Assembly: GCA_002270565.1 (NCBI GenBank)
Contig: NQMI01000036.1
Coordinates: 124,001-188,000 of the forward strand
Source: Stenocarpella maydis
Lineage: Eukaryota > Ascomycota > Sordariomycetes > Diaporthales > Diaporthaceae
Direction: 5' to 3'
Length of the DNA: 64,000 nucleotides
Shown here: piece by piece, positions 11,771-23,845 of the stretch
Layout: each line of letters begins with the position of its first letter
How positions within the stretch are numbered: the stretch's first letter is position 1
Position numbers and translations under genes: made by a program
Notes under the pieces: generated by a model
Databases searched by the model: none
Seen by the model: only the letters and a program-made list of their open reading frames with translations
What the model was told of the DNA's origin: nothing

Positions 11771-13230
11771 TCCCTGGGCCGTTGGGTGTGCGAGTTGACG
11801 ATTGGCGAGTTGACGATTGCTTCGGGCTGGCAATAGAATGTAGATACTAGGGCTGACAATTGAGCCAGCGGCCCCAAGGTCTATTTTAGGGACAACTACC
11901 TATAGCGAACCAGTTCTGCTGCCAACAGGAACGGAGGAGCTTGTTTTTGATGCCGAAGGGCGTGCTTCCCGCTTCCCGCTTCCTTGACCACCTGGCAATC
12001 TGTCGGTAGCACCGAGCAGATCTTTGTCTCTTGGAGCGTCGAGTCAGGCAACTGTAACAGCCCTCGAAACCATTTCCATGCTGCTCCCAAGACAGCTCGT
12101 GCTGTGGATGCCATCCAGAACTTTCAAAAGGGTATTGAGAGCGAGATTTCCAGCGGTTTATGGTTTGGCTCTCAAGACTCTATGGTATTAGGCTGTCAAA
12201 GCTGGGCCAATCCTCGAGTTAAGAAGACCAGGCATCCGATACAAGTCCGCAAATCCACTTCATCTAATCACTTCCCACACGAGGCAAACCAAAGCTACGG
12301 ATAAAGCAGCTTCTGACTGCATACCACAAGCCAGTCCACCCAGGCGCCTTGATTACTTGCATGTGCCAACCAGTACCTCCCATATACCAGGTGCTGTGGA
12401 GCTCGGGTCGATGATTAGTGTCGGGACTGACTGCACTACCATATTCACCAAAGTGAAGTGATATTGTCAGAACAAACAAACGATCGGGCCACTTCGAGTC
12501 CTCAATCCTGGCCACACCCGTAAGCAGCCCGTGCCTTTGCCTTGTGCCTTGGTGAGGCATGGTTATAGAGGCACAACAAACTATGTGCTGACTACTTTCA
12601 TGATTGTTACGAGAGGATACCAGAGTAGAGAATCCTACAGTCTACGGGCCCTCGAGTATCCTTCCCATGCTTGACTACAAGCCCATACACGCCGCGGTAC
12701 TGATGCAGAATGATAATAAAATTGCGTGCTCCCTGGGGGAGCTCCAGTTCCTCAGCATGTGCGATGATTTTGGTCCCTCTGGCATACACCCTGACCCATT
12801 TGTATTCACCAGCCTCCACCTTTTGTTTTCCATTGTGGCTCTACCAAGGTAAACAATTCAGTACATGCGACCTCTATTTCCCCTCCAGCTCTGCCAGCAA
12901 CTGTTCTCGAGTGCCCCAAAGCTGCTGCCACCCAAAGGACCCACTCTGCCACCAGACTGGCCACAGCCAGTATCTCAAAACCGCCCATCTCGACTGTTGT
13001 TTCTGAATTCTTCCTTCTTCCCTTCCACATCTGCGACAGAGATACGGACGACTTATGCCCACAGGCAACCTTTGATTGATTCTTTGCCCATAGCAACACG
13101 ATCAAATCGTTCTCAACTCTGTTCTTTCGATTTCATCTTCATCGCCTCTCTCAGCCATACTCTATTCGAGCACACTGTGCTCTGACCCTCTTTGACGGCC
13201 AATCGTCTACTTACCTGCCACCTGACCACC
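11771..13230. other. gene-free region with a short tandem repeat
   Basis: At 11791-11820 a 15-bp unit (CGAGTTGACGATTGG) occurs twice in tandem with one change. Beyond this there are only short frames without motifs. The last 300 bases, CT-rich from about 12880, look like promoter and leader of the gene that starts at 13231. Confidence 0.5.
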
Positions 13231-14754
13231 ATGTCTCTCTTTACCTTGCCATCTGAGATGGAGCAATCCGCCAACATTGAGAGCTTCAGGATGGCCATGT
13301 TCTTCGCCTTCGCCGCCGTTATGGCCCCCTTCGTAATCACAAAGCCGCAGCACGTCTACTACCTCCTCGCCATCGCCTGCACTACCTTCTTTGTCATGAG
13401 CGTCACTAACTTCAGCGATGCGACGGGCATGGAAGAGTCCGGCGCTGCGATAGGCGTGTTCTGCGCCGTCCTCGTCCTTGCCACCCTTCTCAATTCACCC
13501 CTTGCCTGGCTTTCCCTGATGCTCTACGCCGACCCATCCAAGGTTCCAGTCAGCGAGCGCCCTCTGCCTATCTCGCAGTGGTTCCGTAAGCCTCGCCAGC
13601 TGATTCCTCCCGACAGCGGCTCTCAAGCGCGAACACGGAACGAGCCTGGCGTGCAAAAGACAACCAGACACGTCAGGGGTCGAGAGAAGGTAGAAGAGGA
13701 CGCCATCGACTTGCTCGCCGACGCTTTCCGCTTCGTAACCATGTATGAGAAGTCCGAGGAAGAGAAACGCGAGGTGGAAGCCAAGAATAAGGTCCTCGAA
13801 GAGGAACTTGAGGCAGCCAAGAATGCAAAGACAGATATGGTAAGCAGCTTTTGGATACACTTTTTACCCTCTTGAGAAGCACAATTTCCTTCCTCTATCC
13901 AATTCCTCACAGCTATGGACTCACTGCTGCCTGCTCTCCCTTATGTTTGAATCAAACTTCATTGTTTCCCTGACAGCTGACTCCCAATGTTGCAGATGCT
14001 CGAGCGAGACCAATACAAGAAGGAATCCGAGCGGAAGACGGCCCAGCTCGACCAGTGCGAGAATACACTCATCCGCTTCCTCGAGAAGCGTGATCACTGG
14101 CTCAAGAGTCCTGTCTGCCGCTGGTGCAAGTCCAAGCTCTCCCGCGTCAACCGACTCCTCGCAGACATGGCCAAGGAGCGCGACGAAACCCTCGAGACCA
14201 TCAACGATCTTCGCGCCACCATCCGCGCCACCACCAATGGAACAAAGAAGGCCTTGTCGCAGAAGGACCTCGAGATTGAGGCCATCTCGGACCTCAAGGA
14301 CAAGCTGCTTCAGGAGAAGGACGATGAGATGGCCCGCCTGAAGGCCATCATCGATGCCCACCAATGCTGCTCCTGTGGCCGCGGTTCTGGCCCTGGCTCT
14401 GGAGGCCCCAACGTCGATTCCGATGACCACGCCAGCAGTGGAATACCCCAGGGAGGAAATGCGCAGCCCCCTACTACGGCCAACGAGCCGAGCGGCACGC
14501 CTCCTTCCACTGCTGGTGAACCTTCTCCCAACCCTCCTCCCACGGTTGGTGTTCCTTTCGTCTTTGATCCTACGCGCGCCGCCGAGCCCACCGAGGCTGA
14601 GAAGGCTCTCCTCGTCGCTTTCGCCACCCCGCCTGGCAGCCCTTTGGGAAGGGAGTTGAGTTTTCCGATTCCTCCTTTGCCTTTGGGTGACGAGGGTGAG
14701 GCTCTTACGCCTCTTCCTAGTTCGCCGATTTCCCCTACCCACGCCTTCGGATGA
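13231..14754 (+). CDS. membrane/coiled-coil protein, 5' part of a broken gene
   Basis: Exon 1 is 13231-13839. A 156-nt intron (GTAAGC...GTTGCAG) follows, then exon 2 from 13996 to the stop at 14754, giving 455 residues. The start is ACCATGTCTC. Residues about 25-110 hold three hydrophobic segments (MFFAFAAVMAPFVI, YYLLAIACTTFFVMSV, AIGVFCAVLVLATLL). A charged coiled coil follows (KSEEEKREVEAKNKVLEEELE, continuing across the intron), then a Cys pair region (CRWCKSKL) and a Pro/Thr/Gly-rich stretch. The frame stops at HAFG inside a proline-rich region that clearly continues in the +1 frame downstream, so this is probably the 5' half of a longer protein. No family is recognised. A membrane-anchored scaffold is inferred from layout only. 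Confidence 0.6.
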
Positions 14755-16684
14755 CAAGGCTGCTTCTATGGTCCCTCTCCCCACCTCACCGGTTGTTTCT
14801 CCTGCGTCTGCCGCCCTCGCTCCCGAGACCAACGGCTCTGGCCCTGCGCCTTCGGACAATGAAGATGCGCCTCCAGCTCCTTACCAGGCTCCGGCTGTCG
14901 TCTTCTGCCCTGCGACAGCGGGTTTTGGCCCCCCTCCTTGGACTATCGTCCCTGCGTCTCCTGAGACTGGTCCCTCTGGCCTGCAACCTCCGACCGGAAC
15001 TTAGGACGTTCCTCCGGCCAGTGGACCCGAGCCATACCTTCTGCCGCCGAGTTCTCAACCTCTCGCGCAGCAGCCTCCTGTGACCTCGGGTCCGTACCTC
15101 CTCGAGCCGCCTAGCCTCGAGTCGCCTGTTCCTGGTCCCTCTGTTTCTCTCCCGCCTGTTCCCGAACCAGGCTTCGTCCCTCATCTTATCAAGGAGATGA
15201 CCGTCCGTGAATACTCAACCCTCTTGAAATTCCATTCTCATCCCAACGCGCCGAAACGCCGTCAGTCTTCTCAGCCGTCTCAGCCGGCTCAGCCCTACCA
15301 ATACATCCCGCGTCTCCCCAGGGTGCTTTCCATCGCTGAACTGTCTCTTGTCCTGAAGTTCTACCAATACCCCGCGGCCTCGGAGACTGTTCTCGCGGCT
15401 TTCATCTTTCCACTTGGGTATATTTCGTGGTTCGGCACTCCTATCGAGTCCCCACCCCCTCAGGCCCCCGTTTATCAAGCTGCAGTCGACAATTCTTGGC
15501 ATCCCGCTCCCGAAGTAATCGAAGCCGTCGCTCACGACGACCGGCATCCAAGTCGTCCTCAGCCGTCTTCTGGACCAGCTGCTTTTCAGCAGCCTCCTGC
15601 ACCGTCTATTCCTCAGCAACACCCTGCAGCATCTGTTTCCCAGCTACCTGTTGGACCACAAATTCGCCAGCAGTCTCCTGTGCAAGCCTTTCCTCCCCAG
15701 TCTTCTGAAGCGTCCGCTGTGCTGCAGCCTTCCGGGACACATGTCCTCCAGGGTTCTAGACCATCGCTCGACCAGTCGTCTCCTAGGCCGCCTGCTTCCC
15801 AGCCATCTCCTCCACCAACCCCCAATCAGTCGCCGCCTCCGCCTACACAGCCATCGTCTCAGCCGTCCGCACAGCAGCCGCCTCCTACAGTATCTGCCCC
15901 TGCTGCCACCAACAGTTTCTCCGCACCGCCTCCTGTGCCTAAACCTTCTCCTTGTCCCGCCTCCTTCCAAGACAACGATGAAGATGACAACGACCTCATC
16001 AAAGCGCTCAAGAGTGCACGGGCAAAGAAGAAGCTTCTCTTGTCCGGCCCAATGAAGTGGCTGCCAGAGAAGGATGCGTATGATCTCAAAGATGCCCTCA
16101 AAGACCTGGCGGCAGCGAATAAGAAGGCCAAGAAGCGCCTTGTATCCAGGAAGGAGGCGGTCAGCATCACGGCTCTAATGGATCTCACCAAGAACTTGGA
16201 CGGCTTCATGCCGGGCGACAAGACCACCATGAAGCCGGGCGACTGGACCGCGCGATCCATGACCAAGCTGCGCTGGACCAACGCTCACATGCGAGACACC
16301 CTTGACAACGCTTGCCGCCGGCCTACTCAGAAGACCGTCTTTCCGCTCAATGTGGGTGAAAATTCTTCGGAGTCTGAATTTTATATTCTCAGGGATCTCG
16401 ATTCTTTCACCCAAGGTTTTGGCGGAGGCATCATGCCAAAGGCTCGCTACGAGTTTGTCGGAGGCAACCTCCCAAAGGGTTGGGTCCCCCGGGCGGTGAA
16501 AGGTGATGACGACGACGAGGCAAACGGCCCCAAGTCTGACCTCTCTGCCGATGACACCTCAACGGCCAATGCTCAAGCTGAGAACCTGGGGTCGATGATG
16601 TCAAATATGAGCATCAAACAGTTACCGGAATCGCAAACGGGCTCAACTCTTCCTGTTCCAGCACCTCAGGCCGCGGATAAGTAG
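14732..16684 (+). pseudogene. 3' part of the broken proline-rich gene
   Basis: From about 14732 the +1 frame takes over the proline-rich character (PTPSDDKAASMVPLPTSP) and runs to a TAG at 15002-15004. It then stays open to the stop at 16684. The C-terminal part has a Gln/Pro/Ser-rich linker and a folded-looking region (FQDNDEDDNDLIKALKSARAKKK, KDAYDLKDALKDLAAANKKAKKR, WVPRAVKGDDDDEAN). The first ATG after the TAG is at 15197, with no promoter-like or leader sequence before it, so an independent gene is unlikely. One extra base near 14730-14745 plus one nonsense codon would explain everything. Sequencing error, a real pseudogene, or an unusual long intron from near 14650 to about 15020 are the alternatives. 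With the frame mended in principle, the whole product would be about 1,090 residues. Confidence 0.5.
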
Positions 16685-17625
16685 GCTTTTGACCATCAAA
16701 TGGCCACTATTGCCGGATACCGCGTGGCCATGTTTCTTTCAAATGGTCTGTTTATCAAAGTCTTTGTCCTTACTTGTCAAAGCAGCACGGCGCCTTCAGT
16801 AAGGGATATGTGAAGAGCTCAGGCTCCTTGGTTGGTCTTTCTTGTCATGCATAGAAGTATGACGGCGGCTATGTCTATCTCCCAAGTTCACTCGATGAGC
16901 ATATACGGCAAACCAATTTTCCTCTTGATGTTTCACCATTCTGTACAATATCACTCGCCATGGGCGACACATATTGCTGCCGGCAGGAAGCTTCCTGTTG
17001 TAGCAGCTCAATCAATATCTGATTCTTCGGCCGGACCTCTCCAGCTCTTTCATCGGCTTGTTTGCCTCCCACAGAGCACCCTGAGTCAATGGAGTGGTCA
17101 TTGCCTCCCTTCTGACAGTCATGCGTCATTTGTTACTCCTTAGAGTTCCCCAATAACATAAGAACATATCAAGCTGACAATCTGGAGAACTGCACCTATC
17201 TGGGCGGTGGAATCTACTTGCAGCATCAGTTGTGTCTCAGCCGCTTTGATACACGGCCACGCCAAAGCTCAACGCGAGTCTATATATGCGGAGCATTTGA
17301 AGAGAATGATGGGCTAACAACAGAAAAGGTCAAGGAAACACAAAATTGTCCTGAATATGTGAAAGGCGCATGATCCCGTTTCAAGTCGTGACTATAATGT
17401 CAGCGCAGGATCTCTCACCAGCCTGCTTCATGAACAATCATGACACATGGGAACAGTCATACCGAGAGAGAGGACAAGGGGGGCTGGCCTGGCCTGTGAC
17501 CGTCTACGACTGGGGAGAGAACACTATCCGCCGACTTCGTGTGTAAGTGTGCTTGCCTCATTTCATCTGTACGGGAAGACCAACAACCGGCCCTCCGAAA
17601 TAAGAATAAACAAGATTGGTAGTCG
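16685..17625. other. intergenic, nothing recognised
   Basis: It lies between the 3' ends of two convergent genes. Only short overlapping frames occur, with no motifs or splice-consistent exons. Confidence 0.45.
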
Positions 17626-17852
17626 TTACTCGTCAGCGCCGGGAAAGTTGTGGGTCAAACCGCGCGGAGGTCCGCTGGCACCAGAGTACAGGGTTCCATC
17701 TGGTATCTCTCAACCCTGGTTGGGAGGCGATTTATGCGCTGGGATGAGTCTGGGAGATGAGTCTGGCCGGGTAGGTTGGGCCGGCCTTGTGGTGGCTGAC
17801 TTGCAGGTTTGTCTGGAGCTGGTCCACCGTAGTCCCATTCGTTGGTATTCAT
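17626..17852 (-). CDS. candidate 41-aa microprotein, two exons
   Basis: Exon 1 is 17852-17801 and exon 2 is 17699-17626, making 126 nt with the stop. The 101-nt intron runs from GTCAGC to GATACCAG in phase 1. The start is in an excellent context (GACCATGA), and the DNA upstream on this strand is CT-rich (CTGTCTCCCCCCC), as expected of a fungal leader. The product starts MNTNEWDYGGPAPDKPA and ends SGPPRGLTHNFPGADE. The Gly/Pro-rich, aromatic-containing composition with a clean acidic end looks selected rather than random. No signal peptide, membrane segment or Cys is present. The family is not recognised. The donor is not a strong consensus and there is no clear CTAAC branch, which is the main weakness. 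Confidence 0.45.
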
Positions 17853-18657
17853 GGTCGGGGAGGGGGGGAGACAGTGTAATGTTTGGGATGGGAGCTAAGG
17901 AGTCTGGATGAGATGATGCTGTGCTCTGGGAGGAGTGAAGAGGAGTTGGCGGGAGAGGATCAGAAGAGTGTTGTGCGACCTCGTGCGATGCTAGAGACGG
18001 ATGTTGGTTCGAGCGAGATCCCACTGCATAAAACAAACATGGAAATGCATTATGAGCCTCAAGCAGAGTTGCTGAAGTCTATACAAGGGATGAAACAACG
18101 CACATGTTCCTGATGATGCTACCCTCGGACAGTGCTCGACAGCGTGTCCGCTCTAGCGGGTCTCACAATGCCAAAATCAGCTTATGGAAGAGAAACAACC
18201 AGCCCACGTGCTTCGTTCAGCTTGAAAATACAAACACGATGATCTGATGTCAGTATGACTCCTGGCCCAAGTAGTCGGTAGTTGAGCGATCGGGCGGGGA
18301 GCGGCTTTCAGTTCTCAGAATGGCAAGTCACCCCTGCTGATCTGAATATTCTTCCTGTGTCTGGAACTCTGTGCAGCAATATGTCTCAGAGCGCGAAGTT
18401 GTAGACTTCTGGACTGAGAAACTCCTTGCACCCGGCTGTTGGACAGATAAGAGCCTGGTATAGACTATTTTTACTCTTTGAGCTCCTCTACTAGGCTGGA
18501 AAGCCAGTAGTTATCATAATAGGACAGAAAATAACATATATGTTCCTGAGACATGTGGCGTGACCCGAGGACCTGGGCTTGAGAGAGATCTCAGGTGCAA
18601 GGGGCACCGAGAACATGTCTTTCTATTTATCTACCTATGCGACCTGGACACCATCCG
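17853..18657. other. intergenic: upstream of the microprotein
   Basis: The left part is the likely promoter and CT-rich leader of the 41-aa gene. The rest is the 3' flank of the rhodopsin-domain gene. No further gene is seen. Confidence 0.45.
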
Positions 18658-20054
18658 TCACTTCCTGCGCGGCGGTGGAGCATCGCCGTAAGCGACCTCG
18701 TACCGCGTGACTTTCCGAATAGCGCCACTCCCTTCTTTTGAGCCGACTGGCGCGTCCCGTTTGCCACCGTGCACGGGCGACATGATAAACTCCTCGCTTG
18801 GAGAGCCGGTGTAGACCTGTGAGTGTGTCGACACCTGCCGGGGATCTAACGCCAGGGCTGGTTGGGCCTTGCTTCCAGGCCCTTCGTACAATTGCGTCCA
18901 CCTGCTGCGGATGCCGCCGGTCCGGAATGGCAGGTCGCTACTCCAGCTGTGGTGGCCTTCAAACTTCAAGCAGGGCAATAGAGCGACCAGGATTCTTTTA
19001 CACATCGGGAGGCAGGCACAGATAATGGCTGTGTTGTCTTCGATAATGGTCCACATGGACGAGGCAATGTCGTCTGAGGGCTGTCAATACGTAGGTAGCC
19101 ACAGGTATCAGACCTGGGGGGCCTCCAACATACAAGTAATATCCGAGCTTGTTGAGGAGAAACGGAGTGTCTGCATGCGAAGAATACTGGTCAATGTGAC
19201 GCTGGAGTCGTGCGTCCCTGTCAGCATTATTCATTGCCATCGGTGATACCAGACGCGGCAGGCGTCACTCACAAGGCGCCCAGAATGAACACTCCCAGGA
19301 CCGCGACTTTCTCACTAGCTGGAAGCTTGAGAGACAATATTGGCTTGATTGGCAGCAATAATATGATTGAATCCGTGGTAATAGAGAATGCCGCATTGGC
19401 ATACCAATTTTTTTCGATGCTTATACAAGTTCCTGGTACGGATTTGTCCCACGCCCTTTCTACCGGGGTGCACTGGAACACCGCGGCGAAGAATGCTGCG
19501 ATCATGTATGCTGTCACTATACCAATAAGGGCTCGGCCGATGAAACGGAAGCATGTAAACACTGCGAAGATGCGCATATAAAGGATCAGAATTGAAATTT
19601 TGGTCAAGTTCATGGTCAGTTTGTAAAAGATCTGTGCAACGAAGAACAGCTGACCAAGAATCACAAGGGTTAGTACGGTCAGGGGTCATAGAGGTGTCTG
19701 ATAGCAGAGAATTGGCAATTTCACCTTCAAAGCCATAAGCTTATTCTCCGGTGACAGATTGTAGATGTGTTGACCGAATCCGTAGGCGCAGGAGCCAATC
19801 ATTAGAGCTGACACGAGCTCGCAGAAGACCTGTCGAGGAAGCCATCAGCTGAGAGTAAAGTTCCGATAAATGATACTGGGAATTCCTACCCAAGAAAGAA
19901 GACAGCACCAATCATCCCAGCCAACAGAAGAGTTTGACTTGTGCCGGAACCAGAACCGGGCAGCAATAAAGAATGGAGTGATGACGAAGAACACAACGCA
20001 GGGGATCTGGACCACGAGCGCGTTGCTCTCGCCGGGAATATTCCCTGCGACCAT
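18658..20054 (-). CDS. fungal rhodopsin-domain integral membrane protein
   Basis: Five exons (minus): 20054-19890, 19829-19725, 19649-19273, 19201-19134 and 19073-18658, giving 376 residues in a clean frame. Hydrophobic helices span most of the chain. Family signatures of the fungal rhodopsin domain (PF20684, seven-helix, PTH11-like set) are visible: RFWFRHKSNSSVGWDDWCCLLSW early, LTKISILILYMRIF, then a CTPVERAWD motif in the extracellular loop, ITTDSIILLLPI, and IIEDNTAIICACLP near the last helix. A hydrophilic cytosolic tail of about 130 residues follows. Members often sit in or near secondary-metabolite or virulence loci and are proposed receptors, but most have no known ligand. Exon 4 is only 68 nt. 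The acceptors at 19202 and 19074 were chosen because they restore the family motif and the frame. Confidence 0.88.
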
Positions 20055-21812
20055 TGAGACTTCGAACAGCAGGCCCACCGCGATTTGAGCGCGCAGGCCC
20101 ACGCAGAGGTAGGGAGTACGAGGGCAAGGCCGTTGGGCGCGTGTGGGAAGACGGACAGTACGTTATTTGAATGTTTGTCCCTAAGACCCCGGTCTTAGCT
20201 GCTCGGTTCCCTTCCAGAGGCAGCCCCATCGGATCGTAGCATTTCTTCGCGGTTGGCCTGGGACAGTGGGACCGCAGAGGTTCTCAATTTATGCGGCTAC
20301 CCCTGTGAGATGCGGGACAACAGAACGCCAGCCATGGCTCTTCACATTGGCCAATAAGCACCGGTGGGACCTTGTCGTTATTCGGCAGGGCCTCCGATCT
20401 TGCTTCTAGCGGGTGCGCTTGTTACCGTGTCGGAAACCAGAAGCGACGGATGGCTGGCCGAACTGAATTTTGACGGTCTATGTGCCTCACTCATTCAGCC
20501 TATAGACTATATTTTTACCCCTGATCTACTGAGCAAGTTTTCCAAATTCCTCATGTAGATCGGGACTCAGTCAGCTACACTAGGAGTCTCGTGTGGATCA
20601 GAAAAGATCGAACCGTGGAGGGGGTGGAACCCGGCCCGGGCGTGGACGTGGCTCGACAGCTCGACAGGATCAACACCCCGCGCTATTATGTGCTCTCCAT
20701 CCTGGGGCAACTTATGAGTATCAAATCGTGATCACGCAACACATGCTGTCAACGCTGCCCTGACTCCAACCTAGACCTTCCTCGCAAGGCCGCGGACCGT
20801 CGCAGCCTCAATGGCGTTTTGAGCGTTAGCAATCGCCGTTCAAAGAACCTTGGAATGGAAGCTGCTAAAGAGACTGAAATGGAGAATTTAGGCAGTACGG
20901 AAACTCCACACCTCTCTCCGGAAATTGTACTGCATCGCGGGTATGTGACATATCACATGCATTTTGCCGTGCCGTGAGGCGCACATCAAGCCGTGGCTTA
21001 TTGGTCTGCCCATTTATTACACGGATTCCAAGGTTCGAACCAAGTTTCTACGGAGTACTTCAGGCGGCATTTTGTGCGCACTGATATAGCTTCGATCGAG
21101 GAGGGCTAGCATAATTATGCTGCCACAACATAGTAATAAGCTATAAATCCAGAAGACCTGTACTACAACAGAAAACGAGCAGACCCACCGACTCCACATC
21201 GACTTAAATCTTCATACTCCGTACGTCTTGGGAAGCCAACAGGACAAATACCCTTACTGATAGGGAGGTATTGAATGTGGACCGTTACGTCCCAGCCAGC
21301 CAGTGGTTGCAAATACCCCGCTGTCTCCTGGTGCGTCAATCTTCCATCAATTCCTCGGCTGCCAAATGGGCCAATTGGTCGGCCAAAATGCCACTAAACG
21401 GGTCAGATCCCCGTCCGCAATTGCCTTGACAAGTTCGAGGCCCCGCTTGAATCCTTCCGTGAGACATTGCAAGTGACCATGATGGGCCAACCGACCTGAC
21501 TGATCATGTCGGAGTACTTCCATGCACCAAGTCGTTCAGGGTACGAAGGTGTTAGTGGGGACACATTCGGCTACACAAGCATGTCGGCGCCATCTCTAAC
21601 TCAGCTCCGGATTGCGCCACCGGCGACAAGGGGCGGCGGGTCATTAAAGACCAGGCCCTCAATCCTGTCTCTGAAGGATTTGGGAGCGTCGAGTCAACTA
21701 CTGTCACTCGGTTTTGTTGGGTTCCGAGGAAATATACTGCGCGAAAATCATTGGAGTAGCTAGCTAGCACGCCCAGTCCCATACGCGCGGCACTCATTCA
21801 GCCGGCTCCACG
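20055..21812. other. gene-free region between divergent genes
   Basis: This holds the promoters of the rhodopsin-domain gene (left) and the hydrolase (right). Short frames only. A TATA-like CTATAAATCC lies near 21140. No element or gene is recognised. Confidence 0.45.
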
Positions 21813-22962
21813 ATGAAAGCTGGTCCTTTCCTGTCCCTGACCCTCGGGTTCATCGCCTCCGAGGTACACAGTCTTGGATCGGTTGGCCAGGTCGAGGGAT
21901 CGATCGACACAAGCCCACAACCATTCGACCTCAATGGATCTAACTATACGTACCCGTACCCGGTTCACGTGTACAACTTTGAAAGCCAGTTCCAAGAGCT
22001 CCAGATGGCTTTCATGGATGTCCCGCCATCGGCTGCACCGTCCAATGGACGGGTTGCCGTTGTGTTACACGGGTCAGACACGCTTAAACTCGTCCTTCAA
22101 GTAACTACCGCTGATACCTAGCAGAAAGAACTTCTGCGCCCCGACCTGGAGAGAAACCATCAAAGAGCTCACAGCTCATGGATACCGCGTCATCGCTGTT
22201 GATCAGGTTGGCTTCTGCAAGTCCAGCAAGCCTGAGAACTATCAGTTTAGTCTTCAGCAGTTCGCTTCCAGCACGAGCAGCCTCCTTAATGCCCTCGGGA
22301 TCTACGAAACGACCGTGATTGGCCACTCCCTTGGCGGGATGCTGGCTGCCAGATACTCCATGATGTACCCAAGAAATGTCACTGAGGTAAGCACTCTGAC
22401 TTGCACCCCATCACATATGTATTGACTTGTGTCCTAGCTGGTCCTAGTTGACCCAATGGGCCTGGAAGACTGGCTGGGAGTTGGCGTTCCATACCCAAGC
22501 CTACAGTATAATTGGCAGTCCGAGAACTCCACCACCTGGGATTCAATCAAGTCATATGAGCAGGCAACCTACTACGTTGGTAATTGGGATCCCTCATATG
22601 ACGAATGGGTGACCATGTCAGCCAATATCTACTACGGAAGTGAGCGTCATAACTATCTGATTAACCAGGCTCGCGTGGTCGACATGGTGCTCACACAGCC
22701 CATTGCGCACTCTTTTGATCTCATCCAGCCGCGCACTTTGCTAGTTATCGGGGACAAGGACAACACCGCGGTCGGCAAGCAGTGGTCGCCGCCCGATGTC
22801 GCGGCCAAGCTGGGCAATTACTCCGTGTTGGGGCCTGAGACGGCGGGAAAGATCTTTAACTGTACGCTCATGCACTATCCCGAGAAAGGTCACGCGCCGC
22901 AACTGGAGGACCCCGAGCGGTTCCACCAAGACCTCTTTTCGTGGCTAGCATGGAAGTCGTGA
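21813..22962 (+). CDS. secreted alpha/beta hydrolase
   Basis: Three exons: 21813-22072, 22122-22386 and 22438-22962, giving 349 residues. An N-terminal signal peptide (MKAGPFLSLTLGFIASEVHS) is followed by an alpha/beta hydrolase fold. It has the oxyanion-side HG near residue 86, the VDQVGFCKSSKP strand-loop, the nucleophile elbow GHSLGG (Ser156), an acid in GDKDN (Asp281 or Asp283) and the catalytic His in EKGHAPQ (His327). The layout resembles epoxide-hydrolase and haloperoxidase-like esterases that act outside the cell or in the secretory path. The natural substrate is unknown. The introns are short (49 and 51 nt) with GTCAGA/GTAAGC donors and CTAG acceptors. The first acceptor gives a GRKNFC junction that fits the family. 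Several NxS/T sites are present (NGS, NYT, NVT, NST, NYS, NCT), as expected of a secreted protein. Confidence 0.88.
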
Positions 22963-23845
22963 TGCATCGACCTAGTGCGTATGTGCTCAAACACGCAGGG
23001 GCTATTAGCTTGCAGTCAATCTCCGGTGAGAACCTGACTGCATATTCTTCCCTCTCCGCATCGATTCTTGTATATAATTGGCGAGTCAGCGACGTTTCAT
23101 TCGTGCCGGCTTAAAAAACCCTTCTAAACTTTAGACCCAGCTCTTAATCTTCATTCTCTGCCGCCGCTCCATGCCCATGAACGACAAGCTCAGGGTAGAG
23201 GGATTTAGCCAGCAGGTACCGTAGAGCAAAGGTATGATTGCCTAGGTAGAGCGATGGCCATGAACGCCATGGTAACGCTAAATCCGGTGATGATTACATA
23301 TAGATGCGCTGTTACCGAAGACATCAACAGTCGCCTGAACGGTTGTGCGCTAATTCAGGTGAGTGCAGTGTAGAGGCTACATCAGAAAACAAAGTAGCTT
23401 GATCGGCAACTGCCAGACGTCAATTGCTGAGATTGAATCGGAAGTTTCCAATAGCCAATTGCAGACCCTTTTTCACGTGAAATTGCTGCCAAAAGCAAAC
23501 CACACTTAATTCGTGCCTCGACTAGCCCGTAACCGGGTGCTCAGGTTCCCTTGGACTATTCGACAAAGGGTGCGCTTGTAACGTGCAAGGATGTGGGAGA
23601 CCTCAACTTGGTATATGACGACATGACTTTCTAAGGCAAATTTCATGACGACACGGCTGAGACAGTTCCAAAAACCGAACAGGCTGGCGGCGGGTCGATT
23701 AGTCGATACATAAATGGCCAGTTCACTCTACAAATCTTGGAGCTAGGCCCAGCCTGCATTTTGCTCATCACAAACCACGTCAGTCAATCGAATATAAGGC
23801 GTATCGGAATCGAATTAGAATCAACTCTGAACGCAAACCGGCAAG
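22963..23845. other. intergenic promoter region
   Basis: It contains the 3' flank of the hydrolase and the promoter of the DUF3140 gene. A TGCCTAGGTAGA word lies near 23240. No gene is seen. Confidence 0.5.

Noticed and set aside
21025..21050. GGTTCGAACC resembling a tRNA B box
   Set aside because: The flanking bases do not fold into a cloverleaf on either strand.
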